Shown one piece after another: positions 34,916 to 46,927 of a stretch of 64,000 bases of DNA; the first letter of the stretch is position 1; the number at the start of each line of letters is the position of its first letter. The position numbers and the translations under genes are program-made. The stretch comes from Thalassia testudinum (lineage: Eukaryota > Streptophyta > Magnoliopsida > Alismatales > Hydrocharitaceae), in the NCBI GenBank assembly GCA_037157565.1, contig JAZHRO010000013.1:73773501-73837500 (forward strand), in the 5' to 3' direction. Below the pieces are notes generated by a model, which had not been told where the DNA came from, did no database searches, and saw only the letters and a program-made list of their open reading frames with translations.

Positions 34916-36361
34916 GACGGCCAGGGGGGATCATCTTCTTCGTCCCTCAAGAGGGAGGACGGCCCTCCAACATCTCTCTCTCTCTCACAAGACTGTTGGG
35001 CCCCCATGATGACTCTACAAATAATAGCGTTAATTACATCAGTTAGAGTCAATTTCAAGGACATATGCGCATAAATATGATGACACAGTAGGTTTGGGTG
35101 TATTGCATGTATATTGTGTTATTCCTACATTAAGATTGCTTATAATTAATGTTTAATGACCATGTGTACAAGTGCATATTAAAATAGGTCTCAAATGAGC
35201 AATTGGACCATACGGATGGATTCAGATCAACGAACGAAGTCTAACGGACTGAAAATCACCTTAATCCGACCTCCGTAGCTCCCACAATAAGTTTGAGAAG
35301 TTCTGACCATTGATTTGATGAACAACGGTCCTCATTGCGCTCCATGTCACCCGCAGCGGCCTCCAGCAGCAGCTGCATCTTCCCTTCATCCCGTGCACAC
35401 ACAATCTCGACCAACTGATCCACATCCAACGGCTGTGCACAGAGCAAACAAAAGCGCGTCCACGCAATAATTTGCGTGGATGACGCAGCAGTTAACACCC
35501 TCAATCCAAGCACAGAGGCGCGAGTTCGAAGCCCCTCACGTGGATTTGATTCGCTATCGCATGCGGGGGCGAAATTCAGCCGTTGATGCAGAGGTGGACA
35601 GCGACGATAAGGCTGACGTGGCAGCTCCAGTGCACATGATGTGTGCACGTGCGATCGTACACGCGACAATGGGTGTAATGGATAAGCTGTTTGGATGCAT
35701 CCTTAGCCGTCCGATGGTGATCCATGGCTCTGATCCAATGGCGGGTGATACAAGCATGTGGATCACACTGTTAATGCACGTGCACTTGTGGCCTACACGA
35801 CGTCCTGGCTGTCACTAATGGTGCGATACCTATTTTGGCTGCCTTTCTTCCACTATAAAGCGGCATACGCCCCTCCATTCATGGGCATCTCTTCCCATCT
35901 TCTACCAAGTGCGTGCCCCACCTCCATAGTGCTTCAAAGCAAGGTCCTGGAGCTATCGAGCCAATGACAGAAACCCCTCCATCGCCGTGGCTGCTAGCCT
36001 CTCCATTTTGTGCATTTAGTCTTTAGTTTAATGTTTACGTTGTTTTAAGCTTTCCTCTAGTATAATAGTTGTAACATGATTCTGCCTTTTGCAATATATT
36101 ATCATATTGCTTGATTTCATGCATAGTTAGCAATCATCATGTCTTTATCTTGAATCTCTAACCCTACCACTCTCTCTCTCTCTCATTCTCTTTTTGCAAG
36201 CAAACCAAATAAATATCATGTGACATTAAAGTGATTAACTGATCAAATTTCACACCTCCTCATGTTCGACACTCGTACTCACATTCGATTCTTCCTTTAA
36301 AATTGATGTCATAAGTGCATGCTACAACGAACAACTTAACCTAACGCATTTTCCGACGTCA
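34916..36361 (+). mobile_element. Diverged LTR related to the outer Athila element
   Basis: From about 35130 the order of blocks follows the 38258-38925 LTR (ACATTAAGATTGCTTATAAT, then CCATGTGTACAAGT, then GAAGTTCTGACC-like). A TATAAAG lies at 35854, and the end at 36361 reads TTCCGACGTCA, like CGTACGTCA and CGCACGTCA at 50419 and 60014. The start is unclear; about 35000 is likely. No primer-binding site follows, so this is a solo or truncated LTR. A short CT-rich run sits near 34974-34986. Confidence 0.55.
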
Positions 36362-37867
36362 CCCCACCACCACCGCGAGCCTCCACGACGATCACCTCTT
36401 CAATTGTGCTTCGTCCCCTCCAACGACTGTGACAACTTACATCATTGCGCCATTGTCTACCACTGCGAGCCATCCACGACCGCACCCATGCACCAACGAC
36501 ACTGCCACCGTGGTCGGCGGTGATAGCGCCGACACCACCACCGTGCTCTGCCATGACGTTCATCACCGCACTCCACCCAACAACCTCCATTCTCTCGTGC
36601 TTCTTCATCACTGTGCACCGACCATAGCGGCCGGCACTCCCCCCAATGCGACAACGATCACGATCTGACCTTCATCTCCTTCCCACAAACTACTGCAACA
36701 GCCACGTGGTGACGTGTGGCGATCATCGTGCTTCCACGACTGCGACTGTGCTTCTCCGCTACTGTGAAGTCTTCTCATGACCATGCCACCACCACCTTCA
36801 ACTCTCCAGTAGCAACCACCATTGCCCTCGCCATCACGACAATGACAATCACTCCATTGACTACCTGCCTAGGGCTCATCTCCTTCCTCCACCGTGCCAA
36901 CAAGGAGCACGCCCCCCCTCAACAGGACCTTCCCTTCACTGCCACCGATCATCTTCGTGGTTACTCGACTCGCACATAGGCACTGCATCCATCACAACAC
37001 CAGGCGTCACCTTCCTCGACCACACTCCACTCGCACCCATGCTCGACCGACCTCACATCCTCCACATCATCAGCTGCTACAACAGCCACAACAGTGCCTT
37101 CTTCCTCAACACGTCTTCTTCCTTCAAGCTTCATCCACAGAGAACCCATTGACCCACCATCATCTCCTACACGCAGCCACCACCATGGGCTGCAATCCTT
37201 CGCGTCGTCGACGCCATCAACCTCGCCTCGAGCCTCTAACCACCCTCGATCGCACGGAGCGACGCCAGTGGCTATCATTCACCACTGGTAGTCCTCCTCG
37301 CCGACGAGCTCCATCTCCTTTGGCCAATCACCACTAGCCGCTGTCTCTCATGCCGTCACCATCCACATGTAGGTCTTTCCACTGGCAACCTCCACCGAGC
37401 TCCGTGCCTCCAACCGATCCTTCCGCCACACGCGTGTGCAAGGGGAACACATCCCCTCTTTCTCTACAGTGAAGCTCTGTTAGTTTTCACCATCTATTCC
37501 ATCGCGATCATATTATTTATCAAATATTCTATTTTATTGAGGTGATAGTACGTACGTGGCCCTCTCATTCTCTCTTTTTCCTCTTTCTATCTCTTAATCT
37601 CTCAATGTCTCTCATGCCCACATGACACTCTATAGATTCGAATTTAGTTATTTCGGTGCAACTAAGCTATTCTATTTGTGAACATGCACTTGAAATATAT
37701 GTGAGTTTGCTGCTCTGTTCCTCCATGTGGATACGACATCCCAACATCGTGATTAGTTTTTCTGGTAAATCTTTTTGATCTAGGATTTTTCCACCACGTG
37801 ATTTATACTACGACGACATATTTTTCTGACATACTATCATCTTGAAAGTGAAAATTTCTCGATCAAA
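36362..37867 (+). mobile_element. Probable relic LTR preceding a primer-binding site
   Basis: The first 1.1 kb is C-rich with many CCACCACC and CATCACC words; the rest is plainer DNA with TCTCTC runs. It is followed by a tRNA-Asp-type primer-binding site at 37868, which implies that an LTR ends at about 37865. The LTR start could not be placed. Open frames in the C-rich part (such as 36894-37337) show only composition bias. Confidence 0.4.
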
Positions 37868-37885
37868 TGGCATCGTTGCCAGGGA
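37868..37885 (+). other. Relic primer-binding site (tRNA-Asp type)
   Basis: TGGCATCGTTGCCAGGGA differs at three positions from the complement of the plant tRNA-Asp 3' end. It marks an older plus-oriented Athila-like element, into whose leader the element at 38258 was inserted. Confidence 0.6.
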
Positions 37886-38257
37886 GGTTACAGACGTAAT
37901 AGTTTACACTTTTTGATTCATTTTGAGGCGCACATTGATTTAACCAGTTGCTATTTTTTCTGTGTGAGGAATTTGACCAGAAGATAAGCGCAGCTAAGTG
38001 ATGATGTCAACCTTGAGCGATGCCCACACATGCAGAGAGGACTCGAAGAGGAGACCTGAATCGCTTTCACAAGGGATTCTCCTTCGTCGCGAATTTTATT
38101 TTATTTCAATCTTCTTGCCCTTGTAGCATCGAGGCTGATTTTCGTGGGTCTGTCCCTACTTTCTTTAGCGACTAGGGTGATTTATCAATGGTTCTTTACT
38201 TGCCTGATCTAAAAGGAAAAGAGAGAAAATATCGAGCTACCTATTTAAGAGTTGCAT
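37886..38257 (+). other. Internal leader of the relic element, and insertion point
   Basis: No coding sequence is seen in these 370 bases. The last five bases, TGCAT (38253-38257), are the left target duplication of the outer Athila element. The matching continuation of the host sequence lies after 60019. Confidence 0.5.
38253..38257. repeat. Target-site duplication of the outer Athila element, left
   Basis: TGCAT directly precedes the LTR start TGATAACACTGC and equals 60015-60019. A 5-bp duplication is normal for Ty3/gypsy integrase. Confidence 0.85.
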
Positions 38258-38925
38258 TGATAACACTGCATTGAACAATGCTAACTCTGCCAAAAGGGGA
38301 CGATCTTAAAGGTAAAATGCACAGAGGATACATCATAAATAGGAATAGGCGCATCGCATGCATTGCACATCAAGATTGCTTATAATGCATTATTAACGGC
38401 CATGTGTACAAGTACAAGTCAAAATAGGCCTCAGATGAGCAATCGGACCGCATGGATGGACTTAAAGCGACGAACAGAGTTCAACGAACTCGAAATCAAC
38501 TAAATCCGACATGCAGAGCTTCCACAATTGGCCCAAGAAGTTCTGATCGTTGATCTGATGATCAACGGTCACAACGTCGCCATGTGTCAGCATCCCCGCG
38601 CTCCTCAACTGCAGCATAACACCACCGCCTCCACCGCAAGATAAATCTCGACCGTTGATCTTCAATTGGATGGCCTCGCCATGCTCCACGCCTGCGTGCC
38701 TCGCTTCCTCATCGCGACCATTCGCCCGCATAGCGCAGCGAGTCGCGCCCCTCTTGCAAAGGCAGCGGCAGGCATTCGAAACCCCACGCGCTGCCTAAAT
38801 TTATACTCCACGTAGGCGCGACCAATTAAGGCTGTAGATCCGCGCATGGAGGGCGACGATCGCGCCATGCGACGCTCCCTTAGACACAGATGACGAACGC
38901 GCACGATGACGTGGCAGCAGTGCAC
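38258..38925 (+). repeat. 5' LTR of the outer element, first part
   Basis: It matches the start of 58602-60014, beginning TGATAACACTGCATTG, and breaks off at CAGTGCAC where the inner element begins. Confidence 0.9.
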
Positions 38926-39462
38926 TGATGATGATCGTCGTCACCTTCGTGGGTTTTAGATAGATAGATATGCATTGTAGTATTACCGCAAAAACAATTA
39001 TCATGTTTTATTTATTTATTACTCGAAATTCAAAAACATTCCGAGGTCGAAATCAGGAAACAATTCGGTATTTAGAAGCCAGAAATTCACAATCTCAAAT
39101 ACGTTTAATACTGATGCAGGGAAGATAAATGCTAGAGACAAAAAAGAAGAAATAGATTCTCTTTTCTTTCTTCTTCTCTTCTCTCTTTCTTCTTTGCTTT
39201 CTCTCTTCTCTTCTTTCTCTATCTTCAGACGTCTGATTCTATGAATCAGACGCCTTAAGTGGCGTCTGCTACAGTGCCTGAGTCTTCTTCTTCTCCTTAG
39301 CTTCTTCTTTTTCTTTCTCTGTCTTCAGCGGCTGAGTCTGAGCTGCTGCACCCTCTCTTCTTCTTGGATTCTTCTTCTTCTCTTCTGTGCGGCTGAGTCT
39401 TCAGCTGCAGCACTTCTTCTCTTCCTCTTCCCCGCAGCTGCTTCTTCCTTCAGTAGGCGAGG
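38926..39462 (-). repeat. 3' LTR remnant of the inner element (U5 side only)
   Basis: It is collinear with 46928 to about 47525: a TTTAGATAGATAGATATG block, the C/T-rich tract, and a hairpin CGTCTGATTC with GAATCAGACG at 39230-39252. At about 39450-39465 it jumps to internal sequence, so U3 and most of R are missing. Confidence 0.8.
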
Positions 39463-40318
39463 AGGAACTTAACTTGTGTTGATCGGCTGCTCCTAATCTA
39501 GGCAACATTTTCAAAAAATTGAAACGCTTCTGCGTGATTTTAGTAGTTATGCGTACTGAACTAGACTGTATGTGAACTGGGGAGCTTAGGTTACCGAGTC
39601 CCGCAAACCGAAGGTCAGTTAACAAGGCCGAATACTCCCTAAGCCTTAAACCTAATACTTAAGCTTTGCATTTTCCTCAACCTCTTAAGGAATATCCAGA
39701 TCTTAACAGGTACTAAGAGTCTGACCAAAAAGGCCTAGGGTCAGTGTTCCTACTAATCTCTTTGTGTCTCTTTAGCACTTTTTTCTTTACTTTTCATAAT
39801 GTAGTCTAGAACTTTGGTTAATCCCTTAATCTCATACTAATGACTATCTCTTTCTTTTTCATTTTGTGCTCATTTTTAGCATTTTGTTCTTCTCCTCCTA
39901 TTTTGTATAAGCCAAAAATTATCTTCCCTCCACCAGTTCTTTTTTTTTTTAATTTTTATGGTGTTTTTGACATATGTGATTTTATTTAAACCCTTTTCTT
40001 GTTATGAGTTTTCATATATTTTGCACTTTCATACCCCCCCATACCTAAGATTTGCAATGTCCATATTGTAAGTTAGGTGGGTTTGTATTCAGCTTGGTTC
40101 ATTCATTAGGACAGGTGTTGGATGAGTGGACGGGTCGAGGTGACTGTTGCGGATGATTTCGACTCTCAGGTATGGGTACCTGAGGTGGAGTCGGCTGTCC
40201 TAAAGGATGAACCCTAAAGTGCAAAGATATGTCAGGAAAGGTTTCGGGTTTTTGAAAGGATGACGAGTTGCCTCCCGTTAAGTGCTGAGTTTTACGCCAT
40301 CAGCCGGGCGCAATGAGC
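39463..40318 (-). other. 3' non-coding internal part of the inner element
   Basis: It follows the integrase stop and has no open frame of note. Its low-coordinate side is homologous, in inverted orientation, to 27826-28365. It includes an A-rich run near 39940-39955 on the minus strand. Confidence 0.65.
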
Positions 40319-41719
40319 TCAGGGAGAATGGAGGATAAAGGATGACTCAGCCAAATCATTATTGGTCATGTCAATGAACGGTTTGAGTCTCTGATCGTTC
40401 ACGACAAAAGGTTCGGAATCATGACTGAGTGGGCTGATCTCAACGGCTCCATTTCCAAAGATTTGTTGGACTAGATATGGTTCGATCCACTTGGATCGCA
40501 GTTTTCCTGGGAATAGTTTGAGTTGGGCATCAAAAAGTAGGACCTTTTGACCAGGATGAAAGATCTTTCTAGATATGTGCTTGTCATGAATGGATTTAAT
40601 CCGCTCTTTGTAGATTCGCGAGTTTTCATATGCATCGAGGCATAATTCATCAATCTCGCTTATCTGAAGCTTTCTATGGGTTCCAGCCTTAGAAAGATCT
40701 AAATTGCAGTTCCGTATTGTCCAATAGGCTTTATGCTCCAATTCGATGGGGAGGTGACACACCTTCCCGTACACCAATCTGAAAGGAGACATGCCTAATT
40801 GAGTCTTGTGGGCGGTCCTATAAGCCCACAAAGCTTCTAGAAGTTGGGATGACCAATCCTTCCTGTCAGGTCGAACAGTAACCTGGAGGATTTTCTTGAT
40901 CTCCCGGTTTGATAGCTCAGCTAGACCATTAGTTTGGGGGTGGTAGGGAGTAGAGATTCGGTGTGACATCCCAAATTTGGTCATCGGCGACCTGAACTGA
41001 GAGTTTGTGAAATGGGTCCCTCCATCAGAAATGATCGCTCGAGGAATCCCGAACCGTAAGGAGATGTTTTGGTGAGTGAATTTGATAATGATCTTGTGAT
41101 CATTGGTTCGGGTCAGAATGGCTTCGATCCATTTGGACACGTAGCCAACAGCAAGTAAAATGTACTCGGAGCTGTCCGAGATAGGGAAGGGTCTCATAAA
41201 ATCAATCCCCCAAACGTCAAAAATCTCGCATACGAGAATCGGCTGTAAAGGCATCATGTCACGATGGCTCATGTTGCCCAAAGTCTGGCAACGGTTGCAT
41301 GCCTTACAGTGATTGTATGCATCCTTGAAGATTGTGGGACAGTAAAAGCCACACTGGAGGACTTTTGATGCAGTTTTGTGCCCAGAGAAATGGCCACCAC
41401 ATGCCTGGTCATGGCAAAAAGAGAGTATGTCTTTGATCTCAGCTTCCGGGACACATCGCCGGATATTTTGGTCAGCACCAATGCAGAATAGATACGGGTC
41501 ATCCCAAATGTAATACTTGGCATGGGAGCACAATTTGTCTTTCTTGACCTTCGACCAATCAAACGGGATCTGATGTAATGCCAAGTAGTTTACTATGTCA
41601 GCAAACCATGGAGGCCCTGTACCAATAGTCAGGAGGTACTCATCAGGAAAATGCCCCGTGATGGGTCCGGAAGGGTCGATAACCTCAGAAGGAAGGTGGG
41701 ACAAGTGGTTAGCTACCAC
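40319..41719 (-). pseudogene. Integrase region of the inner Athila element
   Basis: This is the longest open frame of the window, about 466 codons, but it is the end of a polyprotein: it is preceded by an in-frame TAG and starts on GTG. In order come the HHCC zinc finger (CHDQACGGHF, then CKACNRCQTLG), the catalytic core with VWGIDF (first Asp), ISDGGTHF (second Asp) and NGLAELSNREIKK (Glu), and the C-terminal part (LEHKAYWTI, GKLRSKW). All three DDE residues remain. The family joins linear retrotransposon DNA to chromosomes in the nucleus. A Gly replaces the usual Asp in the VGYVSKW block. With upstream stops and a frameshift it is not expected to be made. Confidence 0.85.
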
Positions 41720-42526
41720 GTTCTATCTTCCCACTTTGTCGCGAATCTCGAGGTCAAATTCTTGCAACAACAAGATCCATCGAATTAATCGAGGTTTCGT
41801 GTCCTTAAAATGGAGATGCCTCACAGCTGTGTGATCCAAGTAAATAATAACGTGGGAACCCAGGAGATAAGACCTGAAATTTTCAAGGGCAAATATTACG
41901 GCTATTAGCTCTTTCTCCGTAACCGTGTAGTTATGTTGAGCCTCGTCAAGTGTCTTATTAGCGTAGTAGATGACCACGGGTTTCCCATCAATTTTCTGCC
42001 CCAAAACTGCTCCTACAGCGTAGTCAGATGCATCTCACATGATCTCAAAGGGTTGAGACCAATCAGGGGACTGTCGGATCGGGGCTTGGGTAACTCGGTC
42101 ACGAAGGATCTTAAATGCTTGAAAGCATTCCTTGGAAATTTCAAAAGGTACATCTTTGGAGAGAAGAGTGGTCAGGGAGCGTGTGATTTTCGAGAAATCA
42201 GGGATGAATCGACGGTAAAAATTGATGTGCCCTAGGAAAGATCGAATGTCCCTGATTGAGCTAGGCATGGGGAGCTTGGAAATCAAGTTAACCTTAGCTC
42301 GATCGACTTGGATGCCCCTCTCAGAAATCAGATGTCCCAGGACGATCCCCTCAAGCACCATGAAGTGGCTCTTTTCCCAGGAAAGAACCAGATTCACGTC
42401 AATACATTGCCTGAGTATTTGAACCAAGTGTTGAAGGCATTCGTCAAATGATGCCCCAAAAACTGAGAAATCATCCATGAAGACTTCCAGATAATCACCT
42501 ACCATATCAGAGAATATGGCAAGCAT
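41720..42526 (-). pseudogene. Reverse transcriptase (C-terminal part) and RNase H of the inner element
   Basis: RT motifs are EVFMDDFSVFG (active-site Asp-Asp), LSWEKSHFM, GHLISERGIQVD and FLGHINFYRRFIPDF. RNase H follows with [13 protein letters not shown] and [19 protein letters not shown]. In-frame stops occur before CMLAIF, after the PFEIM block (a TGA where Cys is expected), and in the DKVGR-NVVANHL junction. The order RT, RNase H, integrase is that of Ty3/gypsy. The product would copy genomic RNA into DNA in virus-like particles, but this copy is broken. Confidence 0.85.
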
Positions 42527-43691
42527 GCACTACTGAAAAGTTGCAGGTGCATTGCAGAGATCGAAAGGCATCCTTTGGAACGCGTACGTCTCGAAGGGGT
42601 AGGTGAATGTGGGGTTCTCTTGGTCCTCTGGATGGATTGCCACTTGGTTGTAACTAGAGTACCCATCAAGAAAGCAAAAGAATCTATTTCCTGCTATTTT
42701 CGAGGATCTGATCAATAAACGGTAGTGGGTAATGATCCTTCTTCGTGGAGGAATTGAGTCTTCGGTAATCAATACAGACTCTCCACGAGTTGGCTATACG
42801 GGTCGGTATGACCTTTCCGATTTCAGTCGCGATAGTGGTGAGCCCTGCCTTCTTAGGCACAACCTGGATTGGGCTCACCCATCGACTGTCGGAGATAGGG
42901 TAGATGATCCCTGCATCTAACCACTTAATGATCTCCTTTTTCATGACCTCCTGTAGATTAGGGTTTAGACGCCTCTGCATCTCACGCAAAGGTCGTGCAC
43001 CCTCTTCGGAATAGATGTGGTGAGTGCAATAAGAGGGGCTTATTCCAGTCAAATCATCGAGAGTCCATCCAATGGCTCTACGGTGTTGCTGGAGAACAGT
43101 AATCAGATGGGATTCCTGATCAGGTGTGAGTCTGGAGTCTATAATCACAGGAAACGTCTGATTGGAACCCAAAAAGACGTATTTCAGATAATCGGGAAAG
43201 GGCTTGAGTTCCAAGACGGGATTATCAGTAGCAGCAAGTGGTTCAGCGTGTGAGTGAGGAACAAGGGTAGGAGTTATGGGTGTATCTAGATCAGGTTCCG
43301 ACTCCTCTAATTGCGGGTTTTGGTCTTCTTGTGGCTGATTGGGGATGATCAGGTTATCCTCAATATGCGGTTCATCAACCACGGCTCTAATATCACATAT
43401 TTGTTCTACAACACCGTAATTAATCCCTTGTTGGGCCTTAAAGATGTCAATCTTAAGAGTTTGATTTTCAAATTTCAACTCTATTTGGCCCTCCTCAGAA
43501 CTTATGTTGGCCCTAGCAGTGAACAGAAAAGGCCTACCTAGTATAATTGGTGTATCCCTTGGGTTCTCAGGTGCATCCATATCTAGAACTATAAAGTCTA
43601 CTGGGAAGTAGAAATCCCGCACCCTAACAATAACATCCTTGAGAACTCCCTGAGGTGACTTAGTGGATCGATTAGCTAACTGCAGTGTCAC
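42527..43691 (-). pseudogene. Protease end, connector and N-terminal RT of the inner element
   Basis: The frame from 43691 covers the protease C-terminal half (FYFPVDFIVLDMD, IILGRPFLFTA), a variable acidic linker, the YLKYVFLG and FPVIID block and the RT fingers (WVSPIQVVPKKAG, SWRVCIDYRRLN, KDHYPLPFIDQIL). A frameshift near 42690 moves the reading to the frame carrying FFCFLDGYSSYNQVAIHPED and PFDLCNAPATFQ. An in-frame TAG at the start separates this stretch from the protease active site upstream. Confidence 0.82.
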
Positions 43692-44393
43692 CTAAGTCAG
43701 TTTAAGCTCGGATTCTTCAAGATGGTTAAGAAGGGATGTGGGTATTAGGTTTATGAAGGCACCTAGGTCTAGTAATGCTCTATCAAATTGGGTTTCACCA
43801 ATTTTACATGGGATCAGGGGAGTGCCTGCGTCTTTTGCCTTGGGTGGGAGTTTACTCAAGATTATAGAGCTGGCTTGCTCTGCCAGTACGATCGGTCTCC
43901 TACTCTTGGTTTGTAGCTTACGCTGAGGTGTACACATGTTCTTCAAAAATCGTGCGTAAGCCGGTACGTGGCGGATTACATCCATCAAGGAGATGTTTAT
44001 TTGGACCTGTTCAAAGAGCTTGATTAGGTCCTCCTCAGGAGCCACGAGTTTAGTTGTCCTTTTTCCCTTGGTCAAGGCCTCGAGAAATGGAACCTTGGTT
44101 GGTTCCTCTAGAATAGGTCCAGGTTTTTGATCTGGGACAGGGACATCCTGGATGGCTATTCTAGGGCTTAGATCATTACTAGGCTTGGAGTGGTCTGGAT
44201 AAGGTGGGTCTTGGGTTGCTTTACCACTACGGGTTGTTACAGAGTTTAATCCTGCCTGGTTCTGGTTTGGGGTTGGTATGATGGGTTGCTGCTGTTGATA
44301 ACCTGCATAAGATGTTGAGGCTTCCATCCCGTCAAGCGATAGAACAGAAGGGGCCAGATAAATCATGTGTGTGTGGCCTGGATTTGGGTTCAT
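43692..44393 (-). pseudogene. Gag C-terminal part and protease active site of the inner element
   Basis: The frame carries SVTTRSGK, then the Athila-type VPAYARFLKNMCTP block, PLIPCKIG and the protease site LLDLGAFINLIP, where the Asp is kept. The Asp-Leu-Gly form, rather than Asp-Thr/Ser-Gly, is what I know from Athila elements. It ends at TAG followed by VTLQLANRS, a stop that fits a changed Gln codon. Confidence 0.78.
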
Positions 44394-45863
44394 AACGTGC
44401 CTCTAGGTCCGCACGTTATTAGGGTTTGGCAGAAGTTGTGAAGGAAGTGTGCCTGGTTGGCAGAAATTCGCCATCTCGGCGAGTTGGTTGCGGATCTCTA
44501 TGATCTCGTCCTTGTGCTGTTTTTGGATTGCCGCATTCGTTCCTTGAATGTCAGCCAGTGTTTGGAGGATGAGAGACATTTAGTCTTGGTTTTGCCTAGA
44601 TTGATAGGTGGGGTTGGGCCGAGGTTGAGGTGGCTGATAAGGATGAGAGGCTTGTGGACAGGGTTGATAAGGTGGTCTTTGGGTCTGAGAATTTCCCGCC
44701 CACTGGAAATTGGGATAATTTTGCAATCCAGGGTTGTAGGTGTTGGAAAATGGGTCATTTTGGATGGCATTGAGGTTCTCGTAGGTCTGAGGAGCCTTAA
44801 GAAAGTCAGAGTGTGGTGGATCAGACTTCCCCTGACAAGAATAGAGAGGATCGGAGATCCCTCCGGTCCTGGAGTCAGATGGGGATGGATACGGGTCCAT
44901 CCCCGGAGGAGATCGGTGGAAGATATTTTGCACAATTTCCCTTGCATGAGGTGGCTGTGCAAAAGAGTTCTGCGCAGAGGTGGCTCACTGCAAATGCCGA
45001 GTCAGCTCGTCCACCTTCTTCTCGATGATAGAGACCTTGTCCAACTGACTGGCCATCAGTTCCAAGTCGACGGATGTGGACAGGCCTTGCTTCTAACGTG
45101 CACCCCTAAGATTTGTCGTTGCGCGGATATTCGTCCGGTCAAATAAACCCATGGATTCATTGCTGATGGAGTTGTCGCACATATTTTCGAGAATTTCCCA
45201 CACAGTGTCCTCATGCTAACCCATGATATTTCCTCCGCAAGTTGCATTGACGAATATTCTAATGCCCTCACGGAGTCCCTGGTAAAAAAATTGGACTTGT
45301 TCCCATTTAGGAACTCCGTGATGGGGGCACTTCCGCATGAGATCCAAGAATCAGTCCCATGCCTCATGAAGAGGTTCTCCTGTCTGCTGAGTGAAATGAG
45401 TAATCTGATGGCGCAGGACGTTTGTCCGACTAACGGGAAAGAACTTCTTCAAAAACTCGGATTGAAATTCATCCCATGTGTTGATCGGACGGGTCTGAGT
45501 CTGATACTAATGCGCCGCCTTGTACATGAGGGATAAAGAGAACATCTTCATGAGTAAGATATCCCGATTTTGCGCATCTGACCCGAAGGTCTGGGCCAGA
45601 TGCTTGAGCTGTTTGATATGCTGGAATGGATCTTCGGAGTTAAGCCCATAGGATTTTGGTATGACATGAACCATATTGGGCTTCAATTCAGAATCAGGTC
45701 CTCCAGCCGAGATTCGGACTCGAGGCTCGATTGCCACCGCAGTGGGATTATAGTGATCTCGCATCATGGGACGCTGCGGTGGGTTCATGAAGTTTTGGAA
45801 GAGGTCATTAAGACACTGAAGCTGGTGCTCAAGATTGTTTTCTTCCTCAACTGGCTGTGCCAT
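44394..45863 (-). pseudogene. Gag region of the inner Athila element
   Basis: An ATG at 45863 opens a capsid-type frame: FYNP-like DHYNPTAVAIEPRV, FELKP-like SELKPNMVHVI, EDPFQHIKQL and MFSLSLMYKAAH, then a stop where Trp is expected. Reading resumes in the same and other frames (WDEFQSEFLKKFFP, then a Pro/Gln-rich stretch near 44600-44900). Gag would form the virus-like particle shell. Several stops make this copy dead. Confidence 0.75.
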
Positions 45864-46904
45864 GATGGAAGAAGAAGGAGAACTAGGTTCAGAATCGGAG
45901 GAAAGGTCTATGTGGAGGGGTTGCTACACAAACAAAGGTACCGAGGCTTGTCCTCGGGGAGAGTGGATTTCTAAAGGAGGTTTCAAGGACCTCCAACCAA
46001 ACATACACCGATGGATTGGATGAGATTAGAATGTGCTGGAACAAATCAAGACACCCAAAATATGCTGGGTGACTGTAGAGGTTCGGGGCGGATGATACCC
46101 CTGGATCAGAAAGGTCGTTCACCTGAGAATTACCTGGGCAGCTAGAGAGGGTGAGTCCCGCGAAGACCCCTATACAGTAGAGCGCCCCCACGAGTTACAG
46201 GGCTTCCCCCACCCGACCTCTCTTGTCACTGAGATTCCAGGTAGACCAAAATGGGGACCTTGACCTCTTAAGTCAACCGCTTGTAGTTAAGATCAAGGTG
46301 TTTAGGGTTCCACTTGAGCTTTAAGTCTTTTAAGTGCACAGTGACCTAATTTAAAGGTTGGTTGACCCAAATGATCAACTTCACCTCTTTGTTCTTTTGA
46401 GAGCTTCTTAGGTCCTTTTTTTATGGTTCAAGTAGATTAAGAGACTGATTTGTTTAGGGTTTCTCTTGGATAGATCTTTTCAAACATGGCTTTAGGCACA
46501 CCTCTTTTTGGATTTTTTAATTCTCTGCTTAGAAGAAGATGTGTCTCTAAAACCCTAGCTTGTACTCCTTAAGTTGACCCTATTTGGTCCAGTTTAGTTG
46601 CCTCAAAAATGGGCATCTAGGGCTCAATCAAGAAGGTTTTAGCCCTAGTTACCTTAAGTGGATATGCAGTTAAGATGTGTTGAAAGTAAAAACAGGAAAC
46701 TCCTGTGGATTACTAGAATATGGAAAACAGGTGGTCCTAGATTGATTTTCTTTTGTTTTTCCTCTTTAGATTGTGAGGGGATTAAAAGAGGGTGTGGTTG
46801 CTGTGTGGTTGCTTATCTTTATTCGGATTTTCCTGAAACAAACACAAAATTAAGTCAGTATAAAATCAAAAATTGTGATTTAAAGCTTCTAAAATGCCTG
46901 TTGC
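45864..46904 (-). other. 5' leader of the inner element
   Basis: About 1 kb between the primer-binding site and gag, with no supported coding sequence. Such long leaders carry packaging and dimerisation signals in related elements; none is identified here. Confidence 0.6.
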
Positions 46905-46922
46905 TCCCTGGCAATAGTGCCA
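46905..46922 (-). other. Primer-binding site of the inner element (tRNA-Asp type)
   Basis: On the minus strand it reads TGGCACTATTGCCAGGGA, five bases after the LTR end ATCA. It differs from the tRNA-Asp complement at four positions and is normal in place. Confidence 0.8.
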
Positions 46923-46927
46923 AAAAA

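Noticed and set aside
36336..37337. Several overlapping frames on both strands in C-rich DNA
   Set aside because: Composition bias suppresses stops; residues are mostly Pro, Thr, His and Arg, with no domain or exon signal.
44457..45146. 229-codon plus-strand frame
   Set aside because: Antisense shadow of the inner element's gag region, which shows the recognisable blocks on the minus strand.
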